From contig JAFRIR010000096.1 of NCBI GenBank assembly GCA_017432685.1, positions 1 to 53,210 of the forward strand: DNA of 53,210 nt, written 5' to 3'. The translations under genes were made by a program, and so were the position numbers. Under the pieces are notes generated by a model that was not told the origin of the DNA, ran no database searches, and saw nothing but the letters and a program-made list of their open reading frames with translations. The DNA comes from Flexilinea sp. Its GTDB lineage: Bacteria; Chloroflexota; Anaerolineae; Anaerolineales; Anaerolineaceae. Shown one piece after another: positions 23,051 to 33,400 of this stretch. Numbering within the stretch: position 1 is the first letter of the stretch; each line of letters begins with the position of its first letter.

Positions 23051-25111
23051 TTGACGGATCGTAAAAATCAATTATCAGGTTTCTGTATAAGGTCAGAAAA
23101 CTCATCATGGAAATACAGGCGGAAAACCACCTGCATTCTGCTGTCGTTATTGTTTCTTGTGCTGTTCTGTTCAGCTGCGATTGTCACAGCGTCGAGTGAA
23201 GTAATCCCCATAAGCGTAAATTACAGCGGAGCCCTTGATTTACAAACCATCACTGTTGATTTTTGCGATGACTGGCTTTTGCAGCCGGACGATCAGTACA
23301 ACCACAAGCTGGCACAGGCATCTTTTGTTATGGCGGTGACAGCCTTCCGCAGTAAGATCTATGATATTCCAAATCAGGATCATGACATCCTTGATTTTTT
23401 TGAACAGGCAGGATTTGCTGAACCGACATCCTACGATTATAACAAAGAACCGAACATCAATACGATTGCTGCGGTGATCGCTCACAAGAAAGTCGGAGAT
23501 CAAACGATCATCGCACTCTCGATTTCCGGAAATAATTATAAAAACGAATGGCTCTCCAATTTCACCATTGAAAATAACGTCCGGCCTGCCGGTTTCGACA
23601 GAGCCGCAAAAAAAGTGATGCAGCGCATTGAATCATATATCCGGACACATCATTTGAGCGGAGATATGCGCCTTTGGGTGACCGGATACAGCCGATCCGC
23701 GGCAGTTTCCAACCTCTTTGCCGCAGATGCAGTGGAAAGCAGCATGTTCCAGGCTGTTTATGCCTATACCTTTGCCACTCCCAGAACAACCAGAGAAAAA
23801 AATCCGGAGCGGTATCACAATATCTTCAACATCATTAATCCCGAAGATATCGTTCCCATGATCCCTTTCCCCGAATGGGGATACGATCGCTATGGCATAG
23901 ATCTGTTTCTTCCGGCCATTTCCACGGACAGCAGCTATAATAGAAAATATATTGACGCTATGGAGATCGGGGTGTTTACCGGTGTGGATGAGCCGATCTT
24001 CAACCCCCGCATCAGAAGAGAACTGCACACTGTTTTTGACTATATCGCCTTTTTTATTGGTTCATCGGAAAATTATGAACAGAACATCCAGAGTCTTCTG
24101 ATCGATTTCTATAAAAATAAAGACTTTAAAATGCTGATCCGGGAAGTTCGTGAGAAAATCAGTTTAAGCGCTCTTCTGAACACCTTTCGCGAGCGGCAGG
24201 AGAAATTCCTGTTTTATCTGAATGAATTCTATAATTTTATTGATTTCAATGTACAGATCGTCTTTTCTTCTTACATCGCAAATTTGCATGAAATGGATGA
24301 TGATTATTGGGACAGGAATATTACCCTGCTGGAAAACGTGGCATTTGGACATCTGGAAAAAACCTATCGTTCCTGGCTGTTCTCCTCTGATGATCCTTCA
24401 AAAATCTTCACGGAGGATCCCAAATACTTCCACTGCATCATTTTGGGTGATGTGGATGTTGAAATATATGACGAACGGGGAGATCTGATCGAAGAGTTTG
24501 ATCGAAACGGCGAATTTGAATTTGATACGGGAATCACCCGCTGGCCTGATTTTCATGGGGATTTGAGCGATGTTTTGATCTATGCCGAACGATTTGACAA
24601 TCGAACAATGATTGAACTTCCGGCAGATCAGAAATATACGGTGTATCTTTACTCCCATAAGGATCAGGATGTCCTGGTTTCCAATGTTGAATTCTCTGCT
24701 GAAAAACTGATGGCAGACGTCAAATATATTTACATGGATCATTATGCAAAAGGCGAAGAGTATTGGGCGGTGATCGACCCGGCACGGGAGCGATTGACAG
24801 CAGATGAAATTCCCGAAGATTTTGCCGATGTCCGGCTCATTGAGCCATGGGATGAAGATATTGATTATTCACCGACCACGATTATGAGGCTTGAGAACAA
24901 AGGCGCTTTTCTTCCCAAAACGCTGCCGGGTATGATCTTTCTCAATCTGGTTTTTTTCCAGATTATGGGATTACTGATAATAGCTGTCGTATATATGATA
25001 CGAACGTCCACGATTTTCGTCAGGAGAAAGCTTCTGAGACAGGAGATATACGTTCGCGCAGATCCGCTGGAACTGCCTGAAGCAAAAAAACGGGCTTTGG
25101 AAAAATCTTAA
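23051..25111 (+). CDS. Membrane-anchored lipase-like alpha/beta hydrolase
   Basis: 686 aa. A signal-anchor helix is near residues 25-45. The next 300 residues resemble lipase class 3/DUF2974-type hydrolases: a strand ending WVTGYSRSAAVSNLFAADA places the nucleophile Ser in G-x-S-x-x-A. It is followed by FATPRTT and INPEDIVPMIPFPEWGYDRYG, which would hold the acid residue. The C-terminal half includes beta-rich sequence and a second membrane helix near residue 640. Substrate is unknown: a lipid, ester or peptidoglycan-linked ester. I prefer TTG 23051, with AAAGGA 7 nt upstream, over GTG 23018, which lacks a site. A MITE is inserted so that the stop codon forms part of its target duplication. 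A known relative could not be named. Confidence 0.65.
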   Translation: MTDRKNQLSGFCIRSENSSWKYRRKTTCILLSLLFLVLFCSAAIVTASSEVIPISVNYSGALDLQTITVDFCDDWLLQPDDQYNHKLAQASFVMAVTAFRSKIYDIPNQDHDILDFFEQAGFAEPTSYDYNKEPNINTIAAVIAHKKVGDQTIIALSISGNNYKNEWLSNFTIENNVRPAGFDRAAKKVMQRIESYIRTHHLSGDMRLWVTGYSRSAAVSNLFAADAVESSMFQAVYAYTFATPRTTREKNPERYHNIFNIINPEDIVPMIPFPEWGYDRYGIDLFLPAISTDSSYNRKYIDAMEIGVFTGVDEPIFNPRIRRELHTVFDYIAFFIGSSENYEQNIQSLLIDFYKNKDFKMLIREVREKISLSALLNTFRERQEKFLFYLNEFYNFIDFNVQIVFSSYIANLHEMDDDYWDRNITLLENVAFGHLEKTYRSWLFSSDDPSKIFTEDPKYFHCIILGDVDVEIYDERGDLIEEFDRNGEFEFDTGITRWPDFHGDLSDVLIYAERFDNRTMIELPADQKYTVYLYSHKDQDVLVSNVEFSAEKLMADVKYIYMDHYAKGEEYWAVIDPARERLTADEIPEDFADVRLIEPWDEDIDYSPTTIMRLENKGAFLPKTLPGMIFLNLVFFQIMGLLIIAVVYMIRTSTIFVRRKLLRQEIYVRADPLELPEAKKRALEKS

Positions 25112-25303
25112 GGGTACCTCAAAAAATTAATGGGCGGGGGTATGGGGGCGGCAGTTATTGCCTGCTCCGTAAGGTACGGGCTGACGCCCGATTTATTTGC
25201 GTAGCAGGAGCTTCGCCCCACGGAAACCTCCCGAGGAGATTCAGAGAATAAATTCTCTGAATCTCCTCGGGACAGAGAAAAATTGGAGTTTTTAGATGTT
25301 CCC
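25112..25303. mobile_element. MITE-like element A, copy 2
   Basis: 192 bp, same structure as 19225-19417, including the 42-bp palindrome (25230-25271). Flanks are TTAA on both sides; the left TTAA contains the stop codon of the hydrolase gene. Ends are GGGTACCTC and GATGTTCCC. Confidence 0.85.
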
Positions 25304-25338
25304 TTAAATGTTCTGCAGAAAGTACAGGAAAACCTGCA

Positions 25339-26382
25339 CTAAAAGGCAAATTTCAGAATTTTGAATCTGTCGCTGTATTTCATGATCAGCCATCCGCCCG
25401 CCAGGGTAACAACGGCTGTGACAACAAAAGCCAGTGTTGCCCATGGCATCTCATATTCACCGAATTTCGGAAGAATGACATAGACACGCAGCAGTTCCGC
25501 GATCGTCGCATGGATACAGTAGATGAGCGTGCTCATAACGCGCAGGGCTTTGGCTTGCGGAACGTGGATATCCAGCTTCAGGATGATCCAGAAAAGAATC
25601 GGCCCGGCTAACAGACCGAAAAAGTAAACGTCATTATTCATCGTGAAAAGTCCGCGGTCGAAAAGCCACTTGTCTTCGAAAAACAAAAGAACCAGTGAAC
25701 ATACAAAGGCTGCGATAACTTTTTTCATATCCACCGCAATCAGACGATCTTTGTATCGGGCGAAAAGGCTGCCCATCCAGACCCAGATGATGGCGACGAA
25801 AAAGGTCGCGGAATAACTGATCTCAGTCGCATTATAGATTTTCGGCAGAAAGGTGGTTTGGTCTGCCAAAACCCGCCAGGTCTTTTGTCCCAGACATAAG
25901 AAATAGCACAAAAACGCGATGACAGGGACGATGGCTTTTCCGACACCTCTGTTCAGTTTTGCCACGAAAATAATCGCTATTGCCAGCGCTATGAGATACC
26001 AGGAAGCGGGAAAAGATGAACCGAGGATGATCGAACCGATAAAATACGCAATCCCTTTGTGAAGGTAATCCCGGTATATGATCGTGAATGGCAGGAAAAC
26101 AATAAACCAAAACAGGTAAAGCGTCAGATCCCGCTTCACGAATTTCCACAGATAGCCGTTCTTTTCCTCATCCGGCAGCCGGTCATACTTACTGAAAAAC
26201 AGGAAGGCGCTGATCATGAAATAAACAGGAATTATGATCCTGCACCAGGGATGGATGATGTGAAAATGAGAATCGCCCATCGGTCTGGTATGGACGATCA
26301 TAACCAAAAAACAAAGAATAAACTTTGCTGCATCAAACGAATCATAGCTTTTCTTACTGCCGGCATTATCAGTTTTATTCAT
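25339..26382 (-). CDS. Acyltransferase family 3 membrane protein
   Basis: 347 aa with about 10 hydrophobic segments. The N-terminus reads YDSFDAAKFILCFLVMIVHTRP, matching the acyltransferase-3 pattern in which an Asp-start helix ends with the catalytic-site His. The next helix contains CRIIIPVYFMISAFL with the conserved Arg. Such enzymes O-acetylate or O-acylate sugars of surface polysaccharides or small molecules, using acyl-CoA. ATG 26382 has AGGAGG 5 nt upstream; the preceding GTG is too close to it. It is a single gene flanked by MITEs on both sides, so possibly part of a mobile block. Confidence 0.85.
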   Translation of the reverse strand: MNKTDNAGSKKSYDSFDAAKFILCFLVMIVHTRPMGDSHFHIIHPWCRIIIPVYFMISAFLFFSKYDRLPDEEKNGYLWKFVKRDLTLYLFWFIVFLPFTIIYRDYLHKGIAYFIGSIILGSSFPASWYLIALAIAIIFVAKLNRGVGKAIVPVIAFLCYFLCLGQKTWRVLADQTTFLPKIYNATEISYSATFFVAIIWVWMGSLFARYKDRLIAVDMKKVIAAFVCSLVLLFFEDKWLFDRGLFTMNNDVYFFGLLAGPILFWIILKLDIHVPQAKALRVMSTLIYCIHATIAELLRVYVILPKFGEYEMPWATLAFVVTAVVTLAGGWLIMKYSDRFKILKFAF

Positions 26383-26403
26383 CACAGCCTCCTGAATCCT
26401 TTA

Positions 26404-26565
26404 GGGAACCTCTAAAAAGTCCTGAAATTCTGACCTCATTCACAGTTCGATCATTATGGCGCGGGATTCAGTATTATTTTTTCTCGGAAAATAACCTTCC
26501 CGCGCCATGGCTTCCGGGGGCTATGCAGCCCCCATACCCCCGCTGGTGAGTTATTCGAGGTCCCC
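26404..26565. mobile_element. MITE-like element A, copy 3 (reverse orientation)
   Basis: 162 bp, flanked by TTTA on both sides. Ends are GGGAACCTCTAAAAA and CGAGGTCCCC. The interior contains the B-type GGCGCGGGA...TCCCGCGCC hairpin and the GGGGGTATGGGGG block on the minus strand. Confidence 0.8.
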
Positions 26566-26593
26566 TTTATTATGAATCTTTCGTTTAAACTTT

Positions 26594-26624
26594 AGCTCTG
26601 TGTGCTCCGTCTTGAATAGATACG
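26594..26624. repeat. Element C, end fragment
   Basis: Matches the right end of the 17578-17681 element (TGTGCTCCGT followed by TTGAATAGATAC). The rest is missing. Confidence 0.6.
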
Positions 26625-26642
26625 TTTTTTTAAATTGTCAGC

Positions 26643-29600
26643 TTATCCAATCCCAAGCTTATCTGCGATCCAGGGAAGATAGTAATACAGTGCACCGAGA
26701 ATGATAATGATGGAAATGATGGCTGCGACCAGCAAACTTCTGCGCCTGCGGTAACGGTGAATCGTGTCGATGGCCTCGTCCAAAGCCTTCTTTTCCGGTT
26801 CCAGCAGCGCGATCATGGTGATCTTGTCGATTTCCGCTTCCACCTCATGGAAGCGGGAAGAGCGGATCTTCCCGGGGGCTTTGTAACAGCTGTTGATCTG
26901 CTGCAGTGTCTGGCGCACCCGTGTCCGGCGCTCCAGCCACTTATTTTCCCGGGCCAGCGTCGGCTGGATCTCGATGAGCAGCGGCGGTATGGTCTCATAA
27001 AGGGTCTTGCCCACACGGCGGATCTGATAAAGCGGTTCCACAGAAAACACCTCCTGCGGGAACTCAATACCAAAATCAAATTCCGTGATCATCTCCGCCC
27101 AGCGCAGTACCTCATCCAGGTAGGTAAGGGCATTCAGATAAGCGTTGTTTTCAGGATCGACGCCGATCTCTTTTTCAAGGATCAGACGCTGATGCTGCAG
27201 TTCTGTCTCCAGAGCAAAAATCTTTTCCCCATCCGGGACACTGGATTCAAAAATTTCATCGATCTTCGCCACGATCGTGTCGGTATGATTGCGGTTCGGA
27301 TCAAAAATCTTTTGAACTTCCTGATATTTCAGGTCCAGCTGGTCGATGCGGCTTTCCGCACTTTCCTTGATGGCAGAGATCCAGCCGGGATAATCCCGCA
27401 GGCTCTCATTTGTGAAAGAGCTCAGAATGCGTTTGGCTGAACGGAAATCTCCCATCCGGGCAAAGCCGTCCGCCTGTTCCGTGACTGTCCGCAGCGAACT
27501 GTACATTCGCTCGACAGTTCCCAGATCCGCTTTCATACCCATGATTTCCGAACGGACATTGGTGATCCAGGAACGGGCTTCGATGGATTTCAGGATCTCA
27601 CCGGCCTCGATCAGTCCTTCAGGCCCCGTCAGCAGCCGGTTCTTGAAAGAAGACTGCATCTGAGCAAATTCATTGGATTCCTGATCCACCAGCTGGTTGA
27701 CCGCAGATTCCAGCGCACCGATCTCACCCAGCAGTTCCAGATCACGGATGTTGCGCTTGTCCACACGCTGGAGCCGTTCCCGGATATAACGAACCTGTGC
27801 GGCGCCTTTCTCATCCAAAACGACATTGGTACCGAAATCCACATCCAGGAAGGATTGCAGTTCACGGACGTCCTTTTCCTCATCTTCACGTTTGGAAATA
27901 ATGGATTTCTGAAGCTGGGCACCTTCTACGGTGAAGAAAAACTCCAGTGACTGTCCGATGAGCTCTTCAGCCTTCAGTAATTCGTCCCGTTCAAAGGCTT
28001 CCCTTGCTTCATTGCGCAGCCGCTCAGATTGTTCGATGCGGTAGGCCTGCTCAATTTTGTCCGCAAGCATCTGAACCTGCTGATCCGATCGTTCATCCTC
28101 GGAAATTTTATTATTGATAAAATCAACACCGGCCGCATAATTTTTATCCTGGTAAAACCCCTGCAGTGAGTCAAGCACCAGATTGATCTGACGACCCCGG
28201 TCATTGCGCTGGTTGAATCCGGTGATGGACTGGGATATCTCATTCTGGAGGTCTGCATTGCCGCTTTCCATCGCAATGCGTGAAGCCCGCGCAAAGTAAG
28301 CAGCCTTGTTTTCTTCTCCGGACTTATCGGAAAGGCCTGCTCCTCGCCAGAACATCGCCAACAGGTTCTTGATAGCGGGAAGCTCATAAAGCGGGCTGAC
28401 TTCCAGCCCTTCCGCAGCCTGGATCGCCTGGTATGTCGGTCCTTCAGCAGATAATGCTTTGAAATTGGAAATCTGCTCGGCAGAATCATGCAGCGTCTGC
28501 ATCCGGGTCATGATACGCTGGATAGCGGCAGCTGACTCCGGAGGCTGTGTGCTGTCTTCATCGCCGTAAAGTTCGCTAATAGACCTGGCTAAACTCTTCG
28601 CACTTTCCAGATCCGCATCCGTACAAACCAGCGTGTTTACAGCCTGGTTGCTCAAACGGGTCAGTTCATCGATCATGGACTGGGATTTGCGTCCCACTCC
28701 CTCAGCCCGGTTGATTTTCTTCAGCTGAGCGGTCATGAACTCCTTTTGCTCGTCCGTGCTGAAGTAAGGTGTCACGGCATCCAGTCGGGTAGCCGCAGAG
28801 ACCGGATCGCCTTTTTGCAGGTCACTGTCGATATCGAAAGCGGTCCGCTCCATCAGGTAATTGATCGAAGCAGCATAGCGCTCCGTGATCTCCTGATGCA
28901 GCTGCTCCAGTCCCGGGGCGTAAGGGTCATCCCGCATACAGTTATCCAATGTGGTTTTCCAGGAGAAAAGCTTGTTCAGCGTCAGATCGTCTTCATTATA
29001 AAACTCACGGCGGATCGTTTCGATATCTTTGCGAACCTGGGCTCTCCGTTCCTGGGCCTGCCGCAGCTGTCCCTGCAGCTCATTGATCGCGTCGGTGACC
29101 GTGGTCGGGAGCGGCACTTCACCAAGATAATCATCCTCACCACCGCCTGCCGGTTTCCCGGTCTCGGCAGCCATACGCAGGTTTGATTCCGCCGCGGACA
29201 GTTCACCCTCCTGCATGGCGAAGCGGGCCTGCTGGCAATATTCCGCTGCCCGGTTGGCCACGTCTGAAAGGATGTCGCTCTGCAGCCGCTGGTTTTTCTC
29301 ACGCAGTTCCGCGATGCGGGCGCCGGCCTGGATCGCTTGTTCCGAATCCCGGTCCATATGCTCATATTCCTGGATCAGGATCGTCAGCAGACGGGAATTA
29401 TTGTTTATCAGAACGCGCAGATTTTTGTTTTCCGCATCCTCCAATGAACGTATCGACTGCTCCAGCCGAATGATCTCCTGCGAAGCGGAGGGGGTCAGCC
29501 GGTAGGTCCACGAAGAACCATCCGCACGAACCATCATGCGCAGCAGTGCATCCCGTTCCTCTTCCACATCAAACAGCTTGACGCCCATGGCGTCCAGATC

Positions 29601-30224
29601 CAATGCGTTATATTCGTTCAGCAGCTCCAGCGCTTTTTGGTAAGCCGACTGTCCTCCGGTCTCCCGCAGTGCACTGACCTCCTGCTGGATCTCAAGCCCC
29701 CGTTTCAAAGCCTCGGAACGCACCGTCAGCTCTTCGATACGGGTGCGGATATCCGGATTTTCCTCCCAGGAAGGGTAAATATCTTTCGCGGCTTCCAGCG
29801 CATCCTCACCCTTCGTCTGGTTTATTTCGACAGTGATATAGCGCTCTGCTTCATCCAGCTTCCGCTGAACAGATTTGATGCGCGTGTCATCGTCCTTTTT
29901 CTGGAGACGCGTGTTGATTTTTCGGTAGGAAGGATGGGTAATCAGAATATCACCGGGGATCCGTGACATCATCATCTTTGCAGTCACCGGGTTTTTGTCA
30001 CAGTTTTCCTGGGCGGAAAACATGATCTTGTCATAACCACGATACTGCTCAATCAGACGATTCAGCTCTCTGCGGGTCGGATCGCTCAGTACATTCTCAT
30101 TTTTCTGGATCTCAACTTCAGCTGAATTCAGTTTCCACTTCAGGATCAGCTGTATAATGCTCTGTTTTACAGCAGCTTCTTTTCCTGATCTTCGTTCACC
30201 GGAGGATAAGACAGAACTTTCCAC
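26643..30224 (-). CDS. Large helical tail-anchored protein, unknown function
   Basis: 1193 aa, almost entirely Glu/Lys/Arg/Gln-rich helical sequence, with repeated stretches of coiled-coil or TPR-like character. One hydrophobic helix lies near the C-terminus (about 1164-1186), preceded by an RYRRRRS stop-transfer-like cluster and followed by a short tail. I recognise no enzymatic motif. It would be cytoplasmic with a C-terminal membrane anchor. The GTG start at 30224 has AAGGAGG about 4 nt upstream, in the 9-bp gap after the kinase-like gene, so coexpression is nearly certain. It may be a scaffold or effector for that protein. It lacks a Walker A motif, so it is not an SMC protein. Confidence 0.6.
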   Translation of the reverse strand: MESSVLSSGERRSGKEAAVKQSIIQLILKWKLNSAEVEIQKNENVLSDPTRRELNRLIEQYRGYDKIMFSAQENCDKNPVTAKMMMSRIPGDILITHPSYRKINTRLQKKDDDTRIKSVQRKLDEAERYITVEINQTKGEDALEAAKDIYPSWEENPDIRTRIEELTVRSEALKRGLEIQQEVSALRETGGQSAYQKALELLNEYNALDLDAMGVKLFDVEEERDALLRMMVRADGSSWTYRLTPSASQEIIRLEQSIRSLEDAENKNLRVLINNNSRLLTILIQEYEHMDRDSEQAIQAGARIAELREKNQRLQSDILSDVANRAAEYCQQARFAMQEGELSAAESNLRMAAETGKPAGGGEDDYLGEVPLPTTVTDAINELQGQLRQAQERRAQVRKDIETIRREFYNEDDLTLNKLFSWKTTLDNCMRDDPYAPGLEQLHQEITERYAASINYLMERTAFDIDSDLQKGDPVSAATRLDAVTPYFSTDEQKEFMTAQLKKINRAEGVGRKSQSMIDELTRLSNQAVNTLVCTDADLESAKSLARSISELYGDEDSTQPPESAAAIQRIMTRMQTLHDSAEQISNFKALSAEGPTYQAIQAAEGLEVSPLYELPAIKNLLAMFWRGAGLSDKSGEENKAAYFARASRIAMESGNADLQNEISQSITGFNQRNDRGRQINLVLDSLQGFYQDKNYAAGVDFINNKISEDERSDQQVQMLADKIEQAYRIEQSERLRNEAREAFERDELLKAEELIGQSLEFFFTVEGAQLQKSIISKREDEEKDVRELQSFLDVDFGTNVVLDEKGAAQVRYIRERLQRVDKRNIRDLELLGEIGALESAVNQLVDQESNEFAQMQSSFKNRLLTGPEGLIEAGEILKSIEARSWITNVRSEIMGMKADLGTVERMYSSLRTVTEQADGFARMGDFRSAKRILSSFTNESLRDYPGWISAIKESAESRIDQLDLKYQEVQKIFDPNRNHTDTIVAKIDEIFESSVPDGEKIFALETELQHQRLILEKEIGVDPENNAYLNALTYLDEVLRWAEMITEFDFGIEFPQEVFSVEPLYQIRRVGKTLYETIPPLLIEIQPTLARENKWLERRTRVRQTLQQINSCYKAPGKIRSSRFHEVEAEIDKITMIALLEPEKKALDEAIDTIHRYRRRRSLLVAAIISIIIILGALYYYLPWIADKLGIG

Positions 30225-30233
30225 GATCCCTCC

Positions 30234-33200
30234 TTAATTCAGGTTACTTTCCACCATCGTGCGGTCGAGCCAGATGGAAAAAGTCCCATGACAAAATGAC
30301 TGTGCTGTATCCGTGCAGTCCGTTGCCGGAGATGCCAGTGAAACCACATTGGAAGTTACAAACACCGGTTCGGTCTCAGACGGCACATTGGAATAGAGAC
30401 GGATATATGTCTGCGAGTTCACCTCTTTATCATCGCTGGTTGCGATGCGGCTTCTCCCGATATTGAAGGACGCTTCGATGTTGATCGCACGGTCGTTATA
30501 GGAAACCAGACGTCCGGTAAGCGGACGGTTCCGGGTCCAGATCGTGCCAATCTGCGAAGTCAAAGACTCGGAAGTGTAAAACTGCGTCCGGTCATCCAAA
30601 GCCAGTGTAACCGATTGTCCCACCAGACCATCCAAACGGGCATCGGCCGGAGATTTCTCTGCTGTGGCTGTCGCTGCCGGCAATCTTTCTATCACCGGTT
30701 CATCGAGTCCAACTTCTTCCGTAACCGGTGCAATGGTCGGGATCATTGTCGGAGTCGGGATATCCGTTGGTATCGGGGTCGGAAACTCCGGCTGAACCGC
30801 TGCTGTCAGTGCGATGGCCTGCAGCATACCCATGTTATCGGACTGGTTAACAGCCACTGCCGTCCCCATCACATCCAGGCTGCTCTGTAATTCCGTGTTC
30901 TTTCGCATGGAGGAAAGCAGCAGGACAGCGGCAATTGCCACGGTCAGGATCGCAGCCAGCAAAGCGCCGACGGATATGATCCGCATAGAATGAATGGTTT
31001 TGCGCTGTTCCTGGATCGCATTTTTTGTCCGTGACAGTTCATCCTGCAAGTCAAACAGCTGGGTACCGCGATTCTTAAAGCTGAAGAAACGGTCAGAAAC
31101 CATGGCAGCCGATTTCGGACTGTTCAGAAAACGTGCTGTTTCCATTTTTGTATCGTTGGAGCTCAGATCATTCAGGACGGAATCGATGACAGCCAGCGTT
31201 TTCTGGTCTGCCTGTTCCTTCCGTTTCATGGCAATTTCATTGTTGAGTTGGTCAAAGGTATAAGGTGACTCCGAATAATGAAGGTTGATCACCTGGTTGG
31301 CAGCCTCAAATTCTCCCCGGTCGATCAGCGAACGAATGTAAGTCAGGTTCTCCATATCCAGACGTTTACGCAGGATCTTGATCTGCCCGATCTTCTGCAG
31401 AATCTCCGGCGGCTCTCCTGCAGTCTGTTCCTTAGCCAGAGAATAGTAGATGGATTGGAAGATCTCACTCAGTCGTGTTTTGACGATGGTCCCGAGCACC
31501 ATTTCCCGTCCTTCGTACTTCACAGGACAGGTATAAACGATGGGTGAGACATTCTGGATCCAGTCAATGGAGTCTACGGCCTCCTGCGGGACAAAATATT
31601 TCTCGGGACGGATGTTCTGGCTCCACAAATCAATTTTATCAACAATGGTCAGCAGCAGCGGGTCAAGTTCTTCCCGCACTTCCGCTTTCTCGATAGCGCC
31701 ACGGTTCATACAGAAATCATTCAACCGCTGGAAAAATCCGGTTGGTCGCAGCATATTGAAATGATCCGTACGGTCCGCTTCCAGTTTCAGCGTCTGAGCG
31801 GTCTTGACTGCATTGGCTATCATGGGATCGACCGGCGCCAGATCCCGTTCGGGCTGCTCAGCTTCCGGAATGACGATCTCTGCCTTTGGTTCCGGTTCCG
31901 GCTGTTTTGGTTCCGGTAATTCCGGCGCTTCCGGGATCGGTTCTTCCTGAGGTTTTTCTTCTTCGACTGCTTTGACAGGCGTCTCACCTTCTTTGATCCT
32001 GTAATAAAGATCTGAAAGAATCGTATCACTCACACGCAATGTCGAGGTACTCAGCTCCTGAAGCAGCTGGGCATCCGTCAGCTGCTTGCGCTGGTAACGG
32101 TCAAGATAGTCCCAAGCCTGAAGGGCCTGCCCGATGGTATCGATATAAACATTGATGTGTTCCCGCAGTTCCGGCTGTGTCTGCCCCTGGCTGAGTTTAT
32201 TTTTGATAATGGTCTGAAGACGGTCAAAGGTGTTCAATGCACCGGGCACATCTTTTTCGGTGAGCGCCTTGACCGTCAGGTCAAATTCGATATGAGGGAT
32301 CAGATCGATCCGGCTGTACCAGGCCTGTGTAAAACGCAGTGCCGCGATGATCCATGCAGGATGAGAGGAAATAGAAAGCTGCCGCATCGGCAGTGCGGAA
32401 GAAAGATCCCGGGGCTGGTTCTGACTCAAAGCCGCCTCAGCCCGCTGGTTCAGCACATCCGTGTTATCAAGCGTTTCACCGGAAGCGCTTTGGGTTTGAA
32501 GCCGGGCCTGGTCCAGTGCTGTGATGACCGCATCCCAAATGGAAACACAGCGGTTCTGAACCCGCAGCTCATTCAGGGATCCTGAAAGCAAATCACTGAT
32601 GAGGGCGGCATATTCCGTCGAAAGCGGCGGCATTTCACTGTTGAACGAGAAAATACTCAGCAGCGGGATCAGTGCATTGCGGTTTTCGCTCTGGATCGGA
32701 TAGGTCAATTTACCCTTATACTGCAAATCAGCCATTTTCTTCCCGTAAATCACCTCAGGGATCGTCTGGCAGAACTTGCGGATATCATCAGCGAGCATTG
32801 CCGGCTCCGCATTTGCCCGGGCAATGCCCCAGTCAATGAGTGTGATACGGATCTGTCCCGCGTGTCTTTCCCAGAAAAGATGCTCCAGCGGTTTGATATC
32901 TACATAAGCGATCTTATTTTTGGCACAGGTACGCAGAAGCTTGGCAAAACTCAGCAGGATAGAGAGCCGGTCGGTAATGGATTCCGGCAGTTCCCGTTCT
33001 GAATGGGTCCCAACAGCAGCCGTCTGCAGCTGCAGGAGGCTTTCTTCCGGTTTGAAGAGATTGGAAAACTCCTGGTTAAAACGGGAGGGATCATCCGTAA
33101 TGATGGTCGGGACAGGGATATAACCAAGCCGTTTCAACGCGTCCGGTTCGGTGAGCACTTCATTTCTGAAAAGCTGGTTGACCTTCGGCAGCACACGCAG

Positions 33201-33395
33201 CTCACCGCCGCCGTTATCCTCATTCGGAGTAATTTTCAGAAAATACCGCTCTTTGGTCGAAGGATCTTCGAATTCATAGGCAAGCGTCGACCCTCCCTTT
33301 TTATTTAATCCGGTGTATTGCAGCGGGATATTCCGGCTTTTGTCATTCACATTTGTGATGCTTTTGATCATTTCGTCGTAATAATGTTCGTTCAT
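30234..33395 (-). CDS. Membrane protein with a protein-kinase-like domain
   Basis: 1053 aa. The N-terminal domain (about 25-240) follows the protein kinase plan. A Gly-containing loop is near 30-35, then beta-3 Lys K54 (YFLKIT) and a helix-C Glu candidate E79. The catalytic loop YVDIKPLEHLFW has D166 and K168 but Glu where the metal-binding Asn is expected (171). A DWG (188-190) stands in for DFG. A helical region follows, then a Pro/Glu-rich linker (about 480-515), more helices, one membrane helix (808-829), a Pro/Thr-rich outer linker (870-890) and a C-terminal extracytoplasmic domain with two Cys (1027, 1035). It could be an atypical kinase or a pseudokinase. ATG 33395 has AGAGGA overlapping the upstream stop. 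Confidence 0.7.
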   Translation of the reverse strand: MNEHYYDEMIKSITNVNDKSRNIPLQYTGLNKKGGSTLAYEFEDPSTKERYFLKITPNEDNGGGELRVLPKVNQLFRNEVLTEPDALKRLGYIPVPTIITDDPSRFNQEFSNLFKPEESLLQLQTAAVGTHSERELPESITDRLSILLSFAKLLRTCAKNKIAYVDIKPLEHLFWERHAGQIRITLIDWGIARANAEPAMLADDIRKFCQTIPEVIYGKKMADLQYKGKLTYPIQSENRNALIPLLSIFSFNSEMPPLSTEYAALISDLLSGSLNELRVQNRCVSIWDAVITALDQARLQTQSASGETLDNTDVLNQRAEAALSQNQPRDLSSALPMRQLSISSHPAWIIAALRFTQAWYSRIDLIPHIEFDLTVKALTEKDVPGALNTFDRLQTIIKNKLSQGQTQPELREHINVYIDTIGQALQAWDYLDRYQRKQLTDAQLLQELSTSTLRVSDTILSDLYYRIKEGETPVKAVEEEKPQEEPIPEAPELPEPKQPEPEPKAEIVIPEAEQPERDLAPVDPMIANAVKTAQTLKLEADRTDHFNMLRPTGFFQRLNDFCMNRGAIEKAEVREELDPLLLTIVDKIDLWSQNIRPEKYFVPQEAVDSIDWIQNVSPIVYTCPVKYEGREMVLGTIVKTRLSEIFQSIYYSLAKEQTAGEPPEILQKIGQIKILRKRLDMENLTYIRSLIDRGEFEAANQVINLHYSESPYTFDQLNNEIAMKRKEQADQKTLAVIDSVLNDLSSNDTKMETARFLNSPKSAAMVSDRFFSFKNRGTQLFDLQDELSRTKNAIQEQRKTIHSMRIISVGALLAAILTVAIAAVLLLSSMRKNTELQSSLDVMGTAVAVNQSDNMGMLQAIALTAAVQPEFPTPIPTDIPTPTMIPTIAPVTEEVGLDEPVIERLPAATATAEKSPADARLDGLVGQSVTLALDDRTQFYTSESLTSQIGTIWTRNRPLTGRLVSYNDRAINIEASFNIGRSRIATSDDKEVNSQTYIRLYSNVPSETEPVFVTSNVVSLASPATDCTDTAQSFCHGTFSIWLDRTMVESNLN

Positions 33396-33400
33396 AGCGG

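Noticed and set aside
26643..30224. SMC/Rad50-type ATPase
   Set aside because: No Walker A or signature motif; the protein has a C-terminal membrane anchor.
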